64,000 nt of DNA from Clostridia bacterium. GTDB taxonomy: Bacteria; Bacillota; Clostridia; Caldicoprobacterales; Caldicoprobacteraceae. The notes under the pieces were generated by a model. It searched no databases and was not told the origin of the DNA. It saw only the letters and a program-made list of their open reading frames with translations. Shown one piece after another: positions 42,772-51,526 of this stretch (position 1 is the first letter of the stretch; the number at the start of each line of letters is the position of its first letter). A program made the position numbers and the translations under genes. The stretch lies in NCBI GenBank assembly GCA_017577715.1, contig PKRC01000008.1, positions 1-64,000 of the forward strand. Direction: 5' to 3'.

Positions 42772-43751
42772 CTTCCTCCCTGGCCATACAGATGGCACGC
42801 CACCTGCGCACCATCTTCCAATGTGAGTAAAGGTGGCTTTTCTTTCTTGCATATTTCCATGACATGTTCACACCTTGGATGGAATCTACATCCCGAAGGG
42901 GGGGTTAGCAGGCTTGGCGGGTCTCCCGGTATGGGCTTGATTTTGGACATATCGGCATTTATGGCCATGATGGAACTCATCAACCCTTTTGTATACGGAT
43001 GTAGCGGATTTTTGAAAATCTCAAATACCGAATTATATTCCACTATATTACCGGCATAGATGACGGCTATCTTATCGGCCAGCTCTGCTGCCACAGCTAT
43101 ATCATGGGTGACAAATATGAGGGTTATATTAAGGCTTTTCTTCAATTCCTTCAAAAGCTGAATGATATAGGATTGTGTTAGGACATCCAGGGCAGAGGTT
43201 GGCTCATCGAGTATTAAAACCTCAGGTTCCAACAAGAGGGCCAAAGCTATTAAAACCCTTTGCTTCATTCCACCCGAAAGCTGCAAGGGATAAGCATACA
43301 GCACCGCCTCTGGATTTAACCTAACCATCTTTAATTTTTCGGAAGCATGTTGAATCAATTCCTGACGGCTCCAATTTATTCCATGGGCCTCCACTGTATC
43401 CTTAAAATGGTCAATCACCCTCATGGTAGGATTCAAGGATTGCTGAGCCGCTTGAGGCACTAGCGCTATTTGCTTCCACTTTATCTTCCTCAACTCTTCC
43501 TTGTTTAAAGCCAGCAAATCCTTTTGACGGTATAACACCCTTCCTTCTAAAAGCCTTCCGTTTAGAGGAAGCGTTCTGGTCATGGCCTCTATGATGGTGC
43601 TCTTTCCCGAAGCGCTTTCTCCCACGATGGCGGTTACCGAATTCTCTTCAACGTCAAAGGAAATACCGTCTGCGGCTTTAATGGTCCCCTCCCTTACGAG
43701 ATATACCGCTTTCAGATTTTCCACCTTTATTATCAAACCCAATTTATTCAT
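42768..43751 (-). CDS. Opp/Dpp-family importer ATPase (OppD-like)
   Basis: A 327-residue ATPase. Walker A GESASGKST (about residues 38-46), Q-loop VPQAAQQSLNP, canonical signature LSGGMKQR, Walker B VLILDEPTSALD, and H-loop VTHDI. The oligo_HPY C-terminus has CRFHPRCEHVMEICKKEKPPL. ATG 43751 overlaps the upstream permease end by 8 bp and has GGGGG directly before it. It is the other ATPase of the importer. Confidence 0.93.
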   Translation of the reverse strand: MNKLGLIIKVENLKAVYLVREGTIKAADGISFDVEENSVTAIVGESASGKSTIIEAMTRTLPLNGRLLEGRVLYRQKDLLALNKEELRKIKWKQIALVPQAAQQSLNPTMRVIDHFKDTVEAHGINWSRQELIQHASEKLKMVRLNPEAVLYAYPLQLSGGMKQRVLIALALLLEPEVLILDEPTSALDVLTQSYIIQLLKELKKSLNITLIFVTHDIAVAAELADKIAVIYAGNIVEYNSVFEIFKNPLHPYTKGLMSSIMAINADMSKIKPIPGDPPSLLTPPSGCRFHPRCEHVMEICKKEKPPLLTLEDGAQVACHLYGQGGR

Positions 43752-44625
43752 TCCCCCTAAGTCGCGGATTGAAGACCTCTTCGATCCCCTGCGACAACAA
43801 TACCCCACCGTAAATTAGCAGCACTATGTTCAGCACCACAAAAAACACATAGTGAAAGCCTTTTGCCGTATAAAGCGCCCCCGCCTGGTACAGCGCGTAA
43901 TTCAGCATTATGCCCCAGTGGGTGGGGTCAAACTTGGCTAACCCTAAAAACATAAGCCCTACCGAAAATTCCATAGCCCCTTTTATTTGCATGACGAAAT
44001 TTATGAAAATATAGGGGATCAGAAGCTTTGTGATATCGCTAAATAAAATGTAGCTCAAAGGCATGTTGAGCATTCTGGATGCCTCGATAAACTCCTTATT
44101 TTTAATGGATAATACTTGAGCAGATATCTGCTTGGCCAACGGCGCCCACAGCCAAATGGCCACCAGCAGCGCTATTTCAAATAGATTGAGATCTTTATCC
44201 ATGAATATGGCAGCCAGAATGAGCAGCGCTGGAAATGAAGGAATTACCAAAAAGACCATGATGATGGTATCGATTATTTTTCCGGCAATGCCCTCCAGAT
44301 ATCCCCTTGCCACCCCCACAACGGCACCTATCAGTACCGCCAGAAGGCTTGCCAACATGGTAAGGGAAATGACCGCTCTGGAGCCGTGGACAATTTGTTG
44401 GAAGATATCCACCCCGAAATAGTCGGTTCCGAAAGGGTGCTTGAGCGAGGGTTTTTGATACCTCTCGGCAAAATTGGAGTTCATGTCCAAAGGCACCACA
44501 GCAGCGCCCACCGTTGCCATGAATATATAGATCAACAATATAATCAAACCAATTAGTGACTTCTTGTTTTTTAATAAGGGTTGAATATAATCAAAATAAA
44601 AATTTACCATGCTTTCATTTATCAT
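43744..44625 (-). CDS. Opp/Dpp-family importer permease (DppC-like)
   Basis: A 293-residue permease with an N-terminal OppC_N segment (residues 10-60) and six TM helices. HPFGTDYFGVDIFQQIVHGSRAVISLTMLASLLAVLIGAVVGVARGYLEG is the typical N-terminal half. The EAA loop near FIEASRMLNMPLSYILFSDITKLLIPYIF contacts the ATPases. ATG overlaps the stop of the DppB-like gene (ATGA). It ends in the start of the OppD-like gene. Confidence 0.95.
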   Translation of the reverse strand: MINESMVNFYFDYIQPLLKNKKSLIGLIILLIYIFMATVGAAVVPLDMNSNFAERYQKPSLKHPFGTDYFGVDIFQQIVHGSRAVISLTMLASLLAVLIGAVVGVARGYLEGIAGKIIDTIIMVFLVIPSFPALLILAAIFMDKDLNLFEIALLVAIWLWAPLAKQISAQVLSIKNKEFIEASRMLNMPLSYILFSDITKLLIPYIFINFVMQIKGAMEFSVGLMFLGLAKFDPTHWGIMLNYALYQAGALYTAKGFHYVFFVVLNIVLLIYGGVLLSQGIEEVFNPRLRGNE

Positions 44626-45608
44626 TTTAATTTCACCCTCGGATCAATTAATGCATAGACAAAATCAGCAATGAAAGTGGCCGCTATTACCCCTATTACG
44701 ATTAAAGTAAACAAACCGGTCAGCAACCCAAAATCCCTAGCGGCAATGGCTTTTGAAAAATAAAAACCTATACCCGGATAATTAAAAATGGACTCGACCA
44801 GGGTGTGCCCTCCCAGCATATAGCCGACACCGATTGCCAGGCTTGCCACCAACGGCAATACGGCGTTGTTGCGAATGTACTTCCTTGCGATTACCGAGTC
44901 CCTCAAACCCCTTATCTCGGCAAACCTTATGAAATCCTCTTCCATTATCTGGGACGTATTGCCCCGCATGGCCAGGGTCCACGAAGCTATTTGAGGGATA
45001 GCAGTAGCTAGCATGGGCCCTAAAGCATGCAGAAATATTTTAGAAATAAATTTAAATGAAAAAGAGGGCTCTACATCAACGGGATAAGCCCCTCCCAAGG
45101 GCAATACCTTTAGCGATACCGAAAAGGCGAACAAGATCAAAACCGCCAATATGAAGGGAGGAACAGCCTGTATGATGCTTGAAAGGGTAGAAATAATCCA
45201 TTCTATTACGGTACCTCTTTTCTGAGCTGCAAAGGCTCCTAAAAATATTCCCACTATGAAGCTAAAAAAGGTAGCAAGGGAAATGACAAAAATGGTCCAC
45301 GGCAGCGACCTAGAGATGATCTCGTTCACGCTGGTATTGTAAAATGCGGAATACCCAAAGTTGCCTTTAAAGAGGTTCGACATAAACTTGCCATATCTCG
45401 TCAACAGAGATTCATTGGGATCTATCCCCATTATGTTTCGCGCTATTTCCAACGCCCGATCGAGAGGGACATTTCTCTGCTGGGCAATAGAAACAGCAAG
45501 GCCATAAGCGGGATCGCCTGGCATGTTGTTGACCAGGACAAATATCCCGCTCACGGCTACCACAAATACCACTAAAAGATATAGCACCCTGCTTATAAAG
45601 TAATTCAT
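44622..45608 (-). CDS. Opp/Dpp-family importer permease (DppB-like)
   Basis: A 328-residue permease: N-terminal TM, large loop with PGDPAYGL, five further TMs, EAA loop FIRFAEIRGLRDSVIARKYIRNNAVLP and the signature VLVESIFNYPGIGFYFSKAIAARDFGLLTG-like end. Start ATG after GGAGGT, 25 bp from the solute-binding protein gene. It pairs with the DppC-like permease. Confidence 0.95.
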   Translation of the reverse strand: MNYFISRVLYLLVVFVVAVSGIFVLVNNMPGDPAYGLAVSIAQQRNVPLDRALEIARNIMGIDPNESLLTRYGKFMSNLFKGNFGYSAFYNTSVNEIISRSLPWTIFVISLATFFSFIVGIFLGAFAAQKRGTVIEWIISTLSSIIQAVPPFILAVLILFAFSVSLKVLPLGGAYPVDVEPSFSFKFISKIFLHALGPMLATAIPQIASWTLAMRGNTSQIMEEDFIRFAEIRGLRDSVIARKYIRNNAVLPLVASLAIGVGYMLGGHTLVESIFNYPGIGFYFSKAIAARDFGLLTGLFTLIVIGVIAATFIADFVYALIDPRVKLK

Positions 45609-45633
45609 AGATGTACCTCCGCACCTACTTTAT

Positions 45634-47520
45634 CTACCTTGCCACCGGAGATAATTGTCCTGTACCAATAAGCAAATTGTACACTCGTTCGATTCCACCC
45701 GGTGCCAAAGTCCATATGGGATCATCTTTTGCGGGCCATCCTTCAACCTTGTACCCGTCACTATAGTAGATTGGCAATACCTTTTCGTACAGGGATATGA
45801 CCGGCAAATACTCGTTGGTGATATAAGCCAATTGCTGTATTAGCTCTCTGGCTTTCTCCTTATCATCCTGCACGACCTTCTGCAACTCAAGCGCCAAATC
45901 GTAAGGCGAAAGCTCTCCCCATGGAGTTGTATACTTTTCCTTTGCCGGGAAGGAGGTAATTTTGAAGAGATCTCCTTCGTACAGCCTCTGATATCCCGTG
46001 AGAGGATGAGGATAACCTTGCCATGTAGCACCAAATTCAATGGCCACATCGTAATCTCCGCTCTGCATGACCTGATCCCTCATGCCCTCAGGGATTATCT
46101 GCATCTCCACCTTAAATCCGAAGCTGTTGAGCTGCTGCACTACTTCCCTGGCCGCTAGTACCCAGTCGCTATGAGGACCGTATACCGACAGGGTAAATTG
46201 TACCGGCTGACCATTGGGGGTTTTCCAGGTATCCCCATCTTTCTTATAGCCTGCATCCGTCAGTATCTTCTCTGCAGCTGCAGAATCATTGGTATACTTG
46301 GTCATCTTCTGGATAGTATCCTGATCCAGCCACTCCTGCTCCATGCTCTTTAATATGCCATGGCTGTATTCTCCATAACTGTTGGCCTGCCATACCGATA
46401 CATCCCTAACTTTATCTTTTTCCAAAATATGAGCAATAGCTTTCCTCAAATTTATGTCTTTAAACAGCGGTCTGTTAAAGTTGAATACCAGCGCTATATC
46501 TGAAAGGTCGGATACGGTGAGCACCTGCAAGTTGGGATTTAGAGTAGAAAGCTGTTCAACTACGTCCTTAGGCATGCTTGGATGTGCTGCATCAACTTCG
46601 TTAGAAATGAGAGCAGCCCATACAAATTCATTGGAAGACCATTTCTTAAATATGATCTTGTTAATCTTCATTTGCGAATAGGTCCAATGATATTTATTTG
46701 CTTCCAGCGCCATTTCAGATTGAGTCACTCTCACCGGTTCAAAAGCGCCCACAACCGGTATTTTACCTAGCGTCTCAAAAGGCGCAAAAGCATTTATCTG
46801 TTCTCTAAGTTGCTGGGCTTTCTCGTCGTACTCAGATTTCTTATCTTCGGGTACCGTCTGGCCTTCAATTTCCATATAGTAGATTTCCTTGCCCAATTGT
46901 GCTACTTCCGCAGCCGCATCAGCAAAGTCCTTATACACATGCGAAGGCGTGAGTGTTGCCATGGCTCCGTCGGTTAACAATGTGTGAAGGAAAGAAGTGT
47001 TGGTAAGAGTGAAAACGACGGTATGGTCATCAGTGGCTTCTACTTTTTCAATCTCGTAAGGCCATTGCCACATAGCCTGTATAAAATTTATGGTGGTTAC
47101 GACATCTTTGGATGTAAAAGGTTCTCCGTCGCTGAACTTAACATCACTTCTCAGCTTTATGGTTACCTTGTTGCCATCAACCTCCCAGCTTTCAGCAAGG
47201 CGCGGTATATACTCTCCTGTTTTGGGAATGTAATATGCGAAAGGCTCATAAGCAAACCACCATGCACCGCCTATTCCACCCGCGCCAAACGGGTTACCAT
47301 GAAATGGATAGGGCCAATCTGTTGCAAGCCTTATTTCTCCTGCTTGTTTTGCTTCGGATGTATCTCCTTGCTTGTCATCTCCAGAAGTGCCCTGTTCGGT
47401 TTGCTGGGAAACGTTTTGACTGGGCTGACTTTCAGTAGGTTCCTCCTTTCCACACCCAACTAAAATACTGGCCATAAACAAAGCAAGCGTGAGCAATGCA
47501 ACCCACTTTTTGAGTGCCAT
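45634..47520 (-). CDS. Family 5 solute-binding lipoprotein
   Basis: A 628-residue lipoprotein receptor of the importer. Signal peptide with lipobox ILVGC (Cys about residue 23), then an acidic Gln/Ser/Thr linker (residues 25-60), then the SBP_bac_5 fold with YIPRLAESWEVDGNKVTIKLRSDVKFSDGEPFTSKDV (about 100-137). It is longer than usual DppA/OppA (about 500-550), as is common for SBP5 proteins that bind oligosaccharides in thermophiles. Together with LacI control and GH130 this favours sugar over peptide uptake, though it is not proof. Start ATG after GGAGGGAG. The gap 47521-47688 separates it from the regulator gene and has weak promoter-like boxes only. Confidence 0.93.
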   Translation of the reverse strand: MALKKWVALLTLALFMASILVGCGKEEPTESQPSQNVSQQTEQGTSGDDKQGDTSEAKQAGEIRLATDWPYPFHGNPFGAGGIGGAWWFAYEPFAYYIPKTGEYIPRLAESWEVDGNKVTIKLRSDVKFSDGEPFTSKDVVTTINFIQAMWQWPYEIEKVEATDDHTVVFTLTNTSFLHTLLTDGAMATLTPSHVYKDFADAAAEVAQLGKEIYYMEIEGQTVPEDKKSEYDEKAQQLREQINAFAPFETLGKIPVVGAFEPVRVTQSEMALEANKYHWTYSQMKINKIIFKKWSSNEFVWAALISNEVDAAHPSMPKDVVEQLSTLNPNLQVLTVSDLSDIALVFNFNRPLFKDINLRKAIAHILEKDKVRDVSVWQANSYGEYSHGILKSMEQEWLDQDTIQKMTKYTNDSAAAEKILTDAGYKKDGDTWKTPNGQPVQFTLSVYGPHSDWVLAAREVVQQLNSFGFKVEMQIIPEGMRDQVMQSGDYDVAIEFGATWQGYPHPLTGYQRLYEGDLFKITSFPAKEKYTTPWGELSPYDLALELQKVVQDDKEKARELIQQLAYITNEYLPVISLYEKVLPIYYSDGYKVEGWPAKDDPIWTLAPGGIERVYNLLIGTGQLSPVAR

Positions 47521-47688
47521 TAAATACTCCCTCCACTCTAATTTTAATTATTTTTTGATATGCAAACGGCAGAACTCCCCCCGCTTATAGACATATAAAG
47601 CCATATCAGAATTGCAAAACAAAAGCGGGAGAAAATCTGCGCGATATCCCAAGTGGGTACAGGTTATAAAATGCGATTACTCCAAGAG

Positions 47689-48729
47689 TTAACCAAATAT
47701 TTCCTTGACCGATTCCCTTTCTATGAGAGTTACTTCCATACATATGTGTTTATGATAGTTTTCGGGTTGCTGTATAATTTGCAAAAGCCTGTCCACAGCT
47801 TGAACTCCCATAAGTTCTTTATTCACTCGAATGGTAGTTAAGCGGGGCCTTATGATATTGCATAAGTCGATATCATCAAAGCCGATTATGGAGATGTCAT
47901 CCGGTACCTTGATGTTTAATGCATTTAATGCATTGTACAGCGCTATAGCCGCATTATCATTGGAACATACCCAGGCGGTGGGCAATTTTTTTAATCCAAC
48001 AATAATCTCCGTCAGTTTTTCATAATTTTTAGATAAAATATGCTGCTCCACTTCCTCCAATATACAATATTCATAGTCAACTTTTAGGCCAGCTCTTCTC
48101 ATCCCCTCATTGAAACCCAGCCATCTCTCTTTAAAGCTCAAAGAAAAATCTATTTCACCAAAAAAGCCTATTTGCTTATGGCCCTTTTTTATGAGGTATT
48201 GCACTGCTCTGTAAGTACCCACCATGTTCTGGGTCAAAATAGCATCGGTATTAACGGTGAACGAGGCATGATCAACAAGCACGGTAGGTATTCCATACTC
48301 CAAAATCTCCATGAGATGTTCATCTTTAATAGTGCCTACAATTAAGATCCCCGCCACCCTTTTACCTTTTACGTTTACGGGGATTTCAAAATTATTGGGA
48401 TTAATAAAACTCACCACGATATCATAGTCATATCTTTTGGCCTCATTTTCTATCCCTAAAATTACCTTTGTATAAAAATATGTATCACGAAAATTGCGTT
48501 CTTCAATTAACAGGCAAATGCTTTTAAAAGGGCTTTTGGGTGTGAAATTCGGGTTTTCATCAAAATACCCTAGTTCAGTGGCGGTCTTCAAAATTATCCT
48601 TCTTGTCTCCTCGCTTATACCCTCCTTGTTATTTAAGGCTAAGGACACGGCATTCACCGATAAATTCAGCTTTTCGGCTATATCCCTCATGGTGATTCTT
48701 TTTCTTCTCGTCGTAGACAACTCCAACAC
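47689..48729 (-). CDS. LacI-family transcriptional regulator
   Basis: A 343-346-residue repressor. The HTH ITMRDIAEKLNLSVNAVSLALNNKEGISEETRRIILKTATELGY lies at about residues 12-55, with the hinge helix and a periplasmic-binding-like effector domain (about 65-340, with AWVCSNDNAAIALYNALNALNIKVPDDISIIGFDDID). The frame begins at GTG 48729; TTG 48720, 6 nt after GAGGTG, is equally likely. It precedes the importer-GH130-DUF1861 operon and probably senses a sugar from that pathway. Its own promoter is consensus-quality. Confidence 0.93.
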   Translation of the reverse strand: MLELSTTRRKRITMRDIAEKLNLSVNAVSLALNNKEGISEETRRIILKTATELGYFDENPNFTPKSPFKSICLLIEERNFRDTYFYTKVILGIENEAKRYDYDIVVSFINPNNFEIPVNVKGKRVAGILIVGTIKDEHLMEILEYGIPTVLVDHASFTVNTDAILTQNMVGTYRAVQYLIKKGHKQIGFFGEIDFSLSFKERWLGFNEGMRRAGLKVDYEYCILEEVEQHILSKNYEKLTEIIVGLKKLPTAWVCSNDNAAIALYNALNALNIKVPDDISIIGFDDIDLCNIIRPRLTTIRVNKELMGVQAVDRLLQIIQQPENYHKHICMEVTLIERESVKEIFG

Positions 48730-48752
48730 CTCATGCCATTGTCTCAGTAAAT

Positions 48753-48781
48753 ATTATAGAGCAACTTATTTTAAATGTCAA
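48753..48781 (-). promoter_or_regulatory. Consensus promoter of the lacI-type gene
   Basis: Minus-strand TTGACA (48781-48776) and TATAAT (48758-48753) with a 17-bp spacer. AACTT/AAGTT arms flank the -35 box and spacer (about 48763-48784), and AATCACTT occurs twice just upstream, so an operator overlapping the promoter is plausible. Confidence 0.85.
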
Positions 48782-48918
48782 GTTTAAAATAGCTTGAATC
48801 ACTTAATAAATCACTTGAATTATATCCTTTATTAACTTTACAAACAATCTAGAAACAATCATAATAAGGAATTGTAGCGATGACCCTCGACATCATTATT
48901 TAAATAAAAAATAAATTT

Positions 48919-48943
48919 GAGGGGGGGAAACATTACCCCCCTC
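48919..48943 (-). terminator. Terminator of the MgtC-like gene
   Basis: GAGGGGGG pairs with CCCCCCTC around a 7-9 nt loop. On the minus strand it is followed by AAATTTATTTTTTATTT. Confidence 0.85.
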
Positions 48944-48971
48944 GCGTTCACATCTATCACGGTCGCTCCTT

Positions 48972-49631
48972 TTAATCCTCATCAGTGTAAATCTCAACCC
49001 CTTTTATGGCTTTTAGCTCCTTTATCAACTTCTCCCGCTTCATACCCCGGGGGAGCATTACATAAAATCTGGTTTGAACCCACTGCTCGTCGGTGGGAAC
49101 CATCTTTATGTCCCTTATCTGGACGTTCAAACGCCCCATGCACTCGGTCACTTTGGCTATTTGACCTGGTACATTCTGTATATCCAGCTCAATCTCTTCT
49201 ATTTTGGACTTACTTATAATCAATCGTTCCATCCTCTTGAGCAATATCAACGTTATATAGGCGAGCAGCGCTGCAACCACCGCCACGCTATACAGTCCGG
49301 CCCCAATGGCCAAGCCGATACAGGCTACCACCCACAGGCTGGCAGCAGTTGTCAGGCCGCGCACCCTGGCCTTATCCTTAAGGATGGTACCGGCTCCCAG
49401 AAAGCCGATGCCGCTTATGACCTGGGCGCCCAAACGGGCCGGGTCCAAGTTAACTACATCGCTATACAACCCGAACAGGTGCATAGAGGTGACCATTACC
49501 AGCGTGGAGCCCATGCATACCAACGTATGGGTCCGAAATCCTGCTGGCCGGTTTGTAATCTCCCGTTCTAGACCCACGAGGCCGCCCAGCAACATGGCCA
49601 ACACCAGCTTGAAGATATCCTCCAAAAACAT
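48972..49631 (-). CDS. MgtC/SapB family membrane protein
   Basis: A 219-residue protein. Start ATG 49631 after GAGGTG. The N-terminal MgtC domain with five TM helices has LAMLLGGLVGLEREITNRPAGFRTHTLVCMGSTLVMVTS and ARLGAQVISGIGFLGAGTILKD (about 58-80), the family signature. The C-terminal ACT-like cytoplasmic domain (about 145-219) is present. Often annotated as Mg2+ transport; the family acts mainly in Mg2+/phosphate homeostasis and ATP synthase control. Monocistronic. Confidence 0.93.
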   Translation of the reverse strand: MFLEDIFKLVLAMLLGGLVGLEREITNRPAGFRTHTLVCMGSTLVMVTSMHLFGLYSDVVNLDPARLGAQVISGIGFLGAGTILKDKARVRGLTTAASLWVVACIGLAIGAGLYSVAVVAALLAYITLILLKRMERLIISKSKIEEIELDIQNVPGQIAKVTECMGRLNVQIRDIKMVPTDEQWVQTRFYVMLPRGMKREKLIKELKAIKGVEIYTDED

Positions 49632-49772
49632 AACTTCTTCACACCTCGCCATACAAACCAGTGGACTTATACAACTGCACGGGCGGGTTATATTTACAGC
49701 CCACCCTTAAAAGGTTGCCTTCCCACGCTAATAAGCGGCATCTAAAAATTTAAAACAGCAAAAAAGCCTGGA

Positions 49773-50546
49773 TTACATATGGCTTTTTAGAAACTCTACC
49801 GTCTTGTCTATTACTTCTTGCTCCCACTCCCATTTGTTGAAGGTGTGATCGGCTCCTTCTATCACGTGTAATCTAGCTCTATCTCTGTATATTTCCAGGT
49901 ATCTGTAAGATGTCTTGAGGGGTACAGTATCATCCTTGTCTCCGTGCAGAATCAACACCTGTTTATCATAAGGGGCAGCCATCTTAAATATGTCAAGGGA
50001 CAAAACATCCTGTATAAAGGCTTTGCCTATCAGATTGCCTCCAAGGTCAAAATGCTCCACGGAGCTCACGTCAACCCCCAATGCTTGAATCTCTCTTACT
50101 TTCTCCTGAATGATCTGCCCCATATTGCCGGCCGGAGCCCAAAGGCAAAGAGCAGCAATATCCTGTGGATGGCGCCCTGCCAGCATGCTAGCCACCACGC
50201 CCCCCATGCTCAAACCCACGGCAAAAATCCTATCCTTATCGACAAACTCCAGGGATTTGGCATAATCTAAAATAGCTTCAGCATCGTCAAGCTCCCCTGA
50301 AAGCGTCACGTCTTTAAACTCTCCATCACTCTCACCGCTTCCCAAAAAATCAAACCTCAAACTGGCAATACCCACCCGCTCCAACCTCCTGGACAGCTTG
50401 ACAAATATAAAGTGGGATTCCATCTTGTTGCCGGTAAAACCATGAAAGATTAAGGCAATCGGAACCTTTTGAGATGCTTCATCAGGCTTGTGCAGCATCC
50501 CCCTCAATGTCATCCCATTCTTAAATAACTCAACGGCTCTTTGCAT
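49773..50546 (-). CDS. Alpha/beta hydrolase (esterase-like)
   Basis: A 257-residue serine hydrolase. Oxyanion motif IFHGFTGNK, nucleophile in AVGLSMGGVVAS (GxSxG, Ser about 119), acid in LHGDKDDTVP and His in EGADHTFNKWEWEQ. No signal peptide; cytoplasmic. It resembles feruloyl/cinnamoyl esterase-like and acylglycerol lipase-like members; substrate unknown. Start ATG with AGGGGG upstream. Monocistronic. Confidence 0.9.
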   Translation of the reverse strand: MQRAVELFKNGMTLRGMLHKPDEASQKVPIALIFHGFTGNKMESHFIFVKLSRRLERVGIASLRFDFLGSGESDGEFKDVTLSGELDDAEAILDYAKSLEFVDKDRIFAVGLSMGGVVASMLAGRHPQDIAALCLWAPAGNMGQIIQEKVREIQALGVDVSSVEHFDLGGNLIGKAFIQDVLSLDIFKMAAPYDKQVLILHGDKDDTVPLKTSYRYLEIYRDRARLHVIEGADHTFNKWEWEQEVIDKTVEFLKSHM

Positions 50547-50745
50547 AAATGCACCCCCTATGTATGTAACTGCTATTCATTGTATAATCCCCTGTCTATT
50601 TAAATTATACTATCTCTTACCGGTTCATTACCATAATTTAGCCGCATTTAATTTTATTTATTACGCAGTTTGGTAGATAAAAAGCTCACATAAAATATCA
50701 GCCCATGGCGGGCTACCGTAATAACCGTGAGATAAGCAGCACATA

Positions 50746-50815
50746 TGGACGTCCACAATGGTAAGCTGGACGTCTGCAATGACAGCACCGCTCATGGGAC
50801 GCAAGAATGGCAAGC
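50746..50815. repeat. Three degenerate 20-21-bp repeats
   Basis: TGGACGTCCACAATGGTAAG (50746), TGGACGTCTGCAATGACAGC (50767) and GGGACGCAAGAATGGCAAGC (50796) are diverged copies of one unit in the 50547-50839 gap, which is otherwise empty. Confidence 0.75.
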
Positions 50816-50839
50816 TAACCGTATCCCCAAAAATATTTG

Positions 50840-50869
50840 AGGAATAGGGCTTTAAAGCCCTATTCCTCA
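50840..50869 (-). terminator. Palindromic terminator of the YhcN-like gene
   Basis: A 30-bp perfect inverted repeat with stem GAGGAATAGGGCTTT; the stop codon is at its edge, and the minus strand continues into AAATATTTTTGG. Confidence 0.85.
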
Positions 50870-51391
50870 CTTGGGTTGGATCCTGTTAAGCAACTCGTTG
50901 ATCTCCTTGACAAAGCCCGACAGCGGTTTGCCCTGACCTATATCCTTAAAAATATCCTGTATGCGGCTCACTAGGTCAGGGTCTGCAGTGACGGCTACCC
51001 TATTAATCCTGGTATCCGTCTTTTTGACCACCTGATCAATCTTTTTCTTTATCTCATCGGTTATTTTACCTTTATACTGTTGGTCGAACTGCACCCCTAT
51101 TATGGCGGTAGTGCCGCTTATGATGCATGTAGCCGACCGTATCTCCTTAAGGTCAGCCACCTTATCGGCAATACGTCGAGCCCTGTCCATATACTGGCTG
51201 TTGTCACTCTGGGTACGCGTCACGTTAGGAACGGACGGCGTAGTAGGCGTTCTAGGCACAGTCCACCTGGTGGTGCGGGGCACGTTTTGATTTTCGGTAT
51301 CCTGCCGCGTGGTACCCCTCTGAGTACAACCAACAATTGTTATTAAAACTATTAAAACGCAGGCAAACAAAACAAGGAACTTTTGTTTCAT
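50867..51391 (-). CDS. YhcN/YlaJ-family sporulation lipoprotein
   Basis: A 174-residue lipoprotein: signal peptide with lipobox IVGC (Cys about residue 22), a Thr/Pro/Arg-rich linker (25-65) and the YhcN/YlaJ domain (about 68-165; ARRIADKVADLKEIRSATCIISGTTAIIGVQF and VKKTDTRINRVAVTADPDLVSRIQDI). Members are found in spore inner membranes or the coat and affect germination or outgrowth. Start ATG after GGAGG. Monocistronic. Needs Lgt for anchoring. Confidence 0.9.
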   Translation of the reverse strand: MKQKFLVLFACVLIVLITIVGCTQRGTTRQDTENQNVPRTTRWTVPRTPTTPSVPNVTRTQSDNSQYMDRARRIADKVADLKEIRSATCIISGTTAIIGVQFDQQYKGKITDEIKKKIDQVVKKTDTRINRVAVTADPDLVSRIQDIFKDIGQGKPLSGFVKEINELLNRIQPK

Positions 51392-51480
51392 AATTATCGC
51401 CTCCTTGTTTTTAGTTTGCCTGCTATACTGGTTTTTATTTGATGAAATATAATGTAACCCTGCATAAAGCTACTACTTTA

Positions 51481-51505
51481 AAAAAACGCGCTTAAAGCGC
51501 GTTTT
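51481..51505 (-). terminator. Terminator of mtnA
   Basis: AAAACGCGCTT pairs with AAGCGCGTTTT, with T-run on the minus strand, 22 bp past the mtnA stop. Confidence 0.88.
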
Positions 51506-51526
51506 AATTTAAAATCTTTATTAAAC

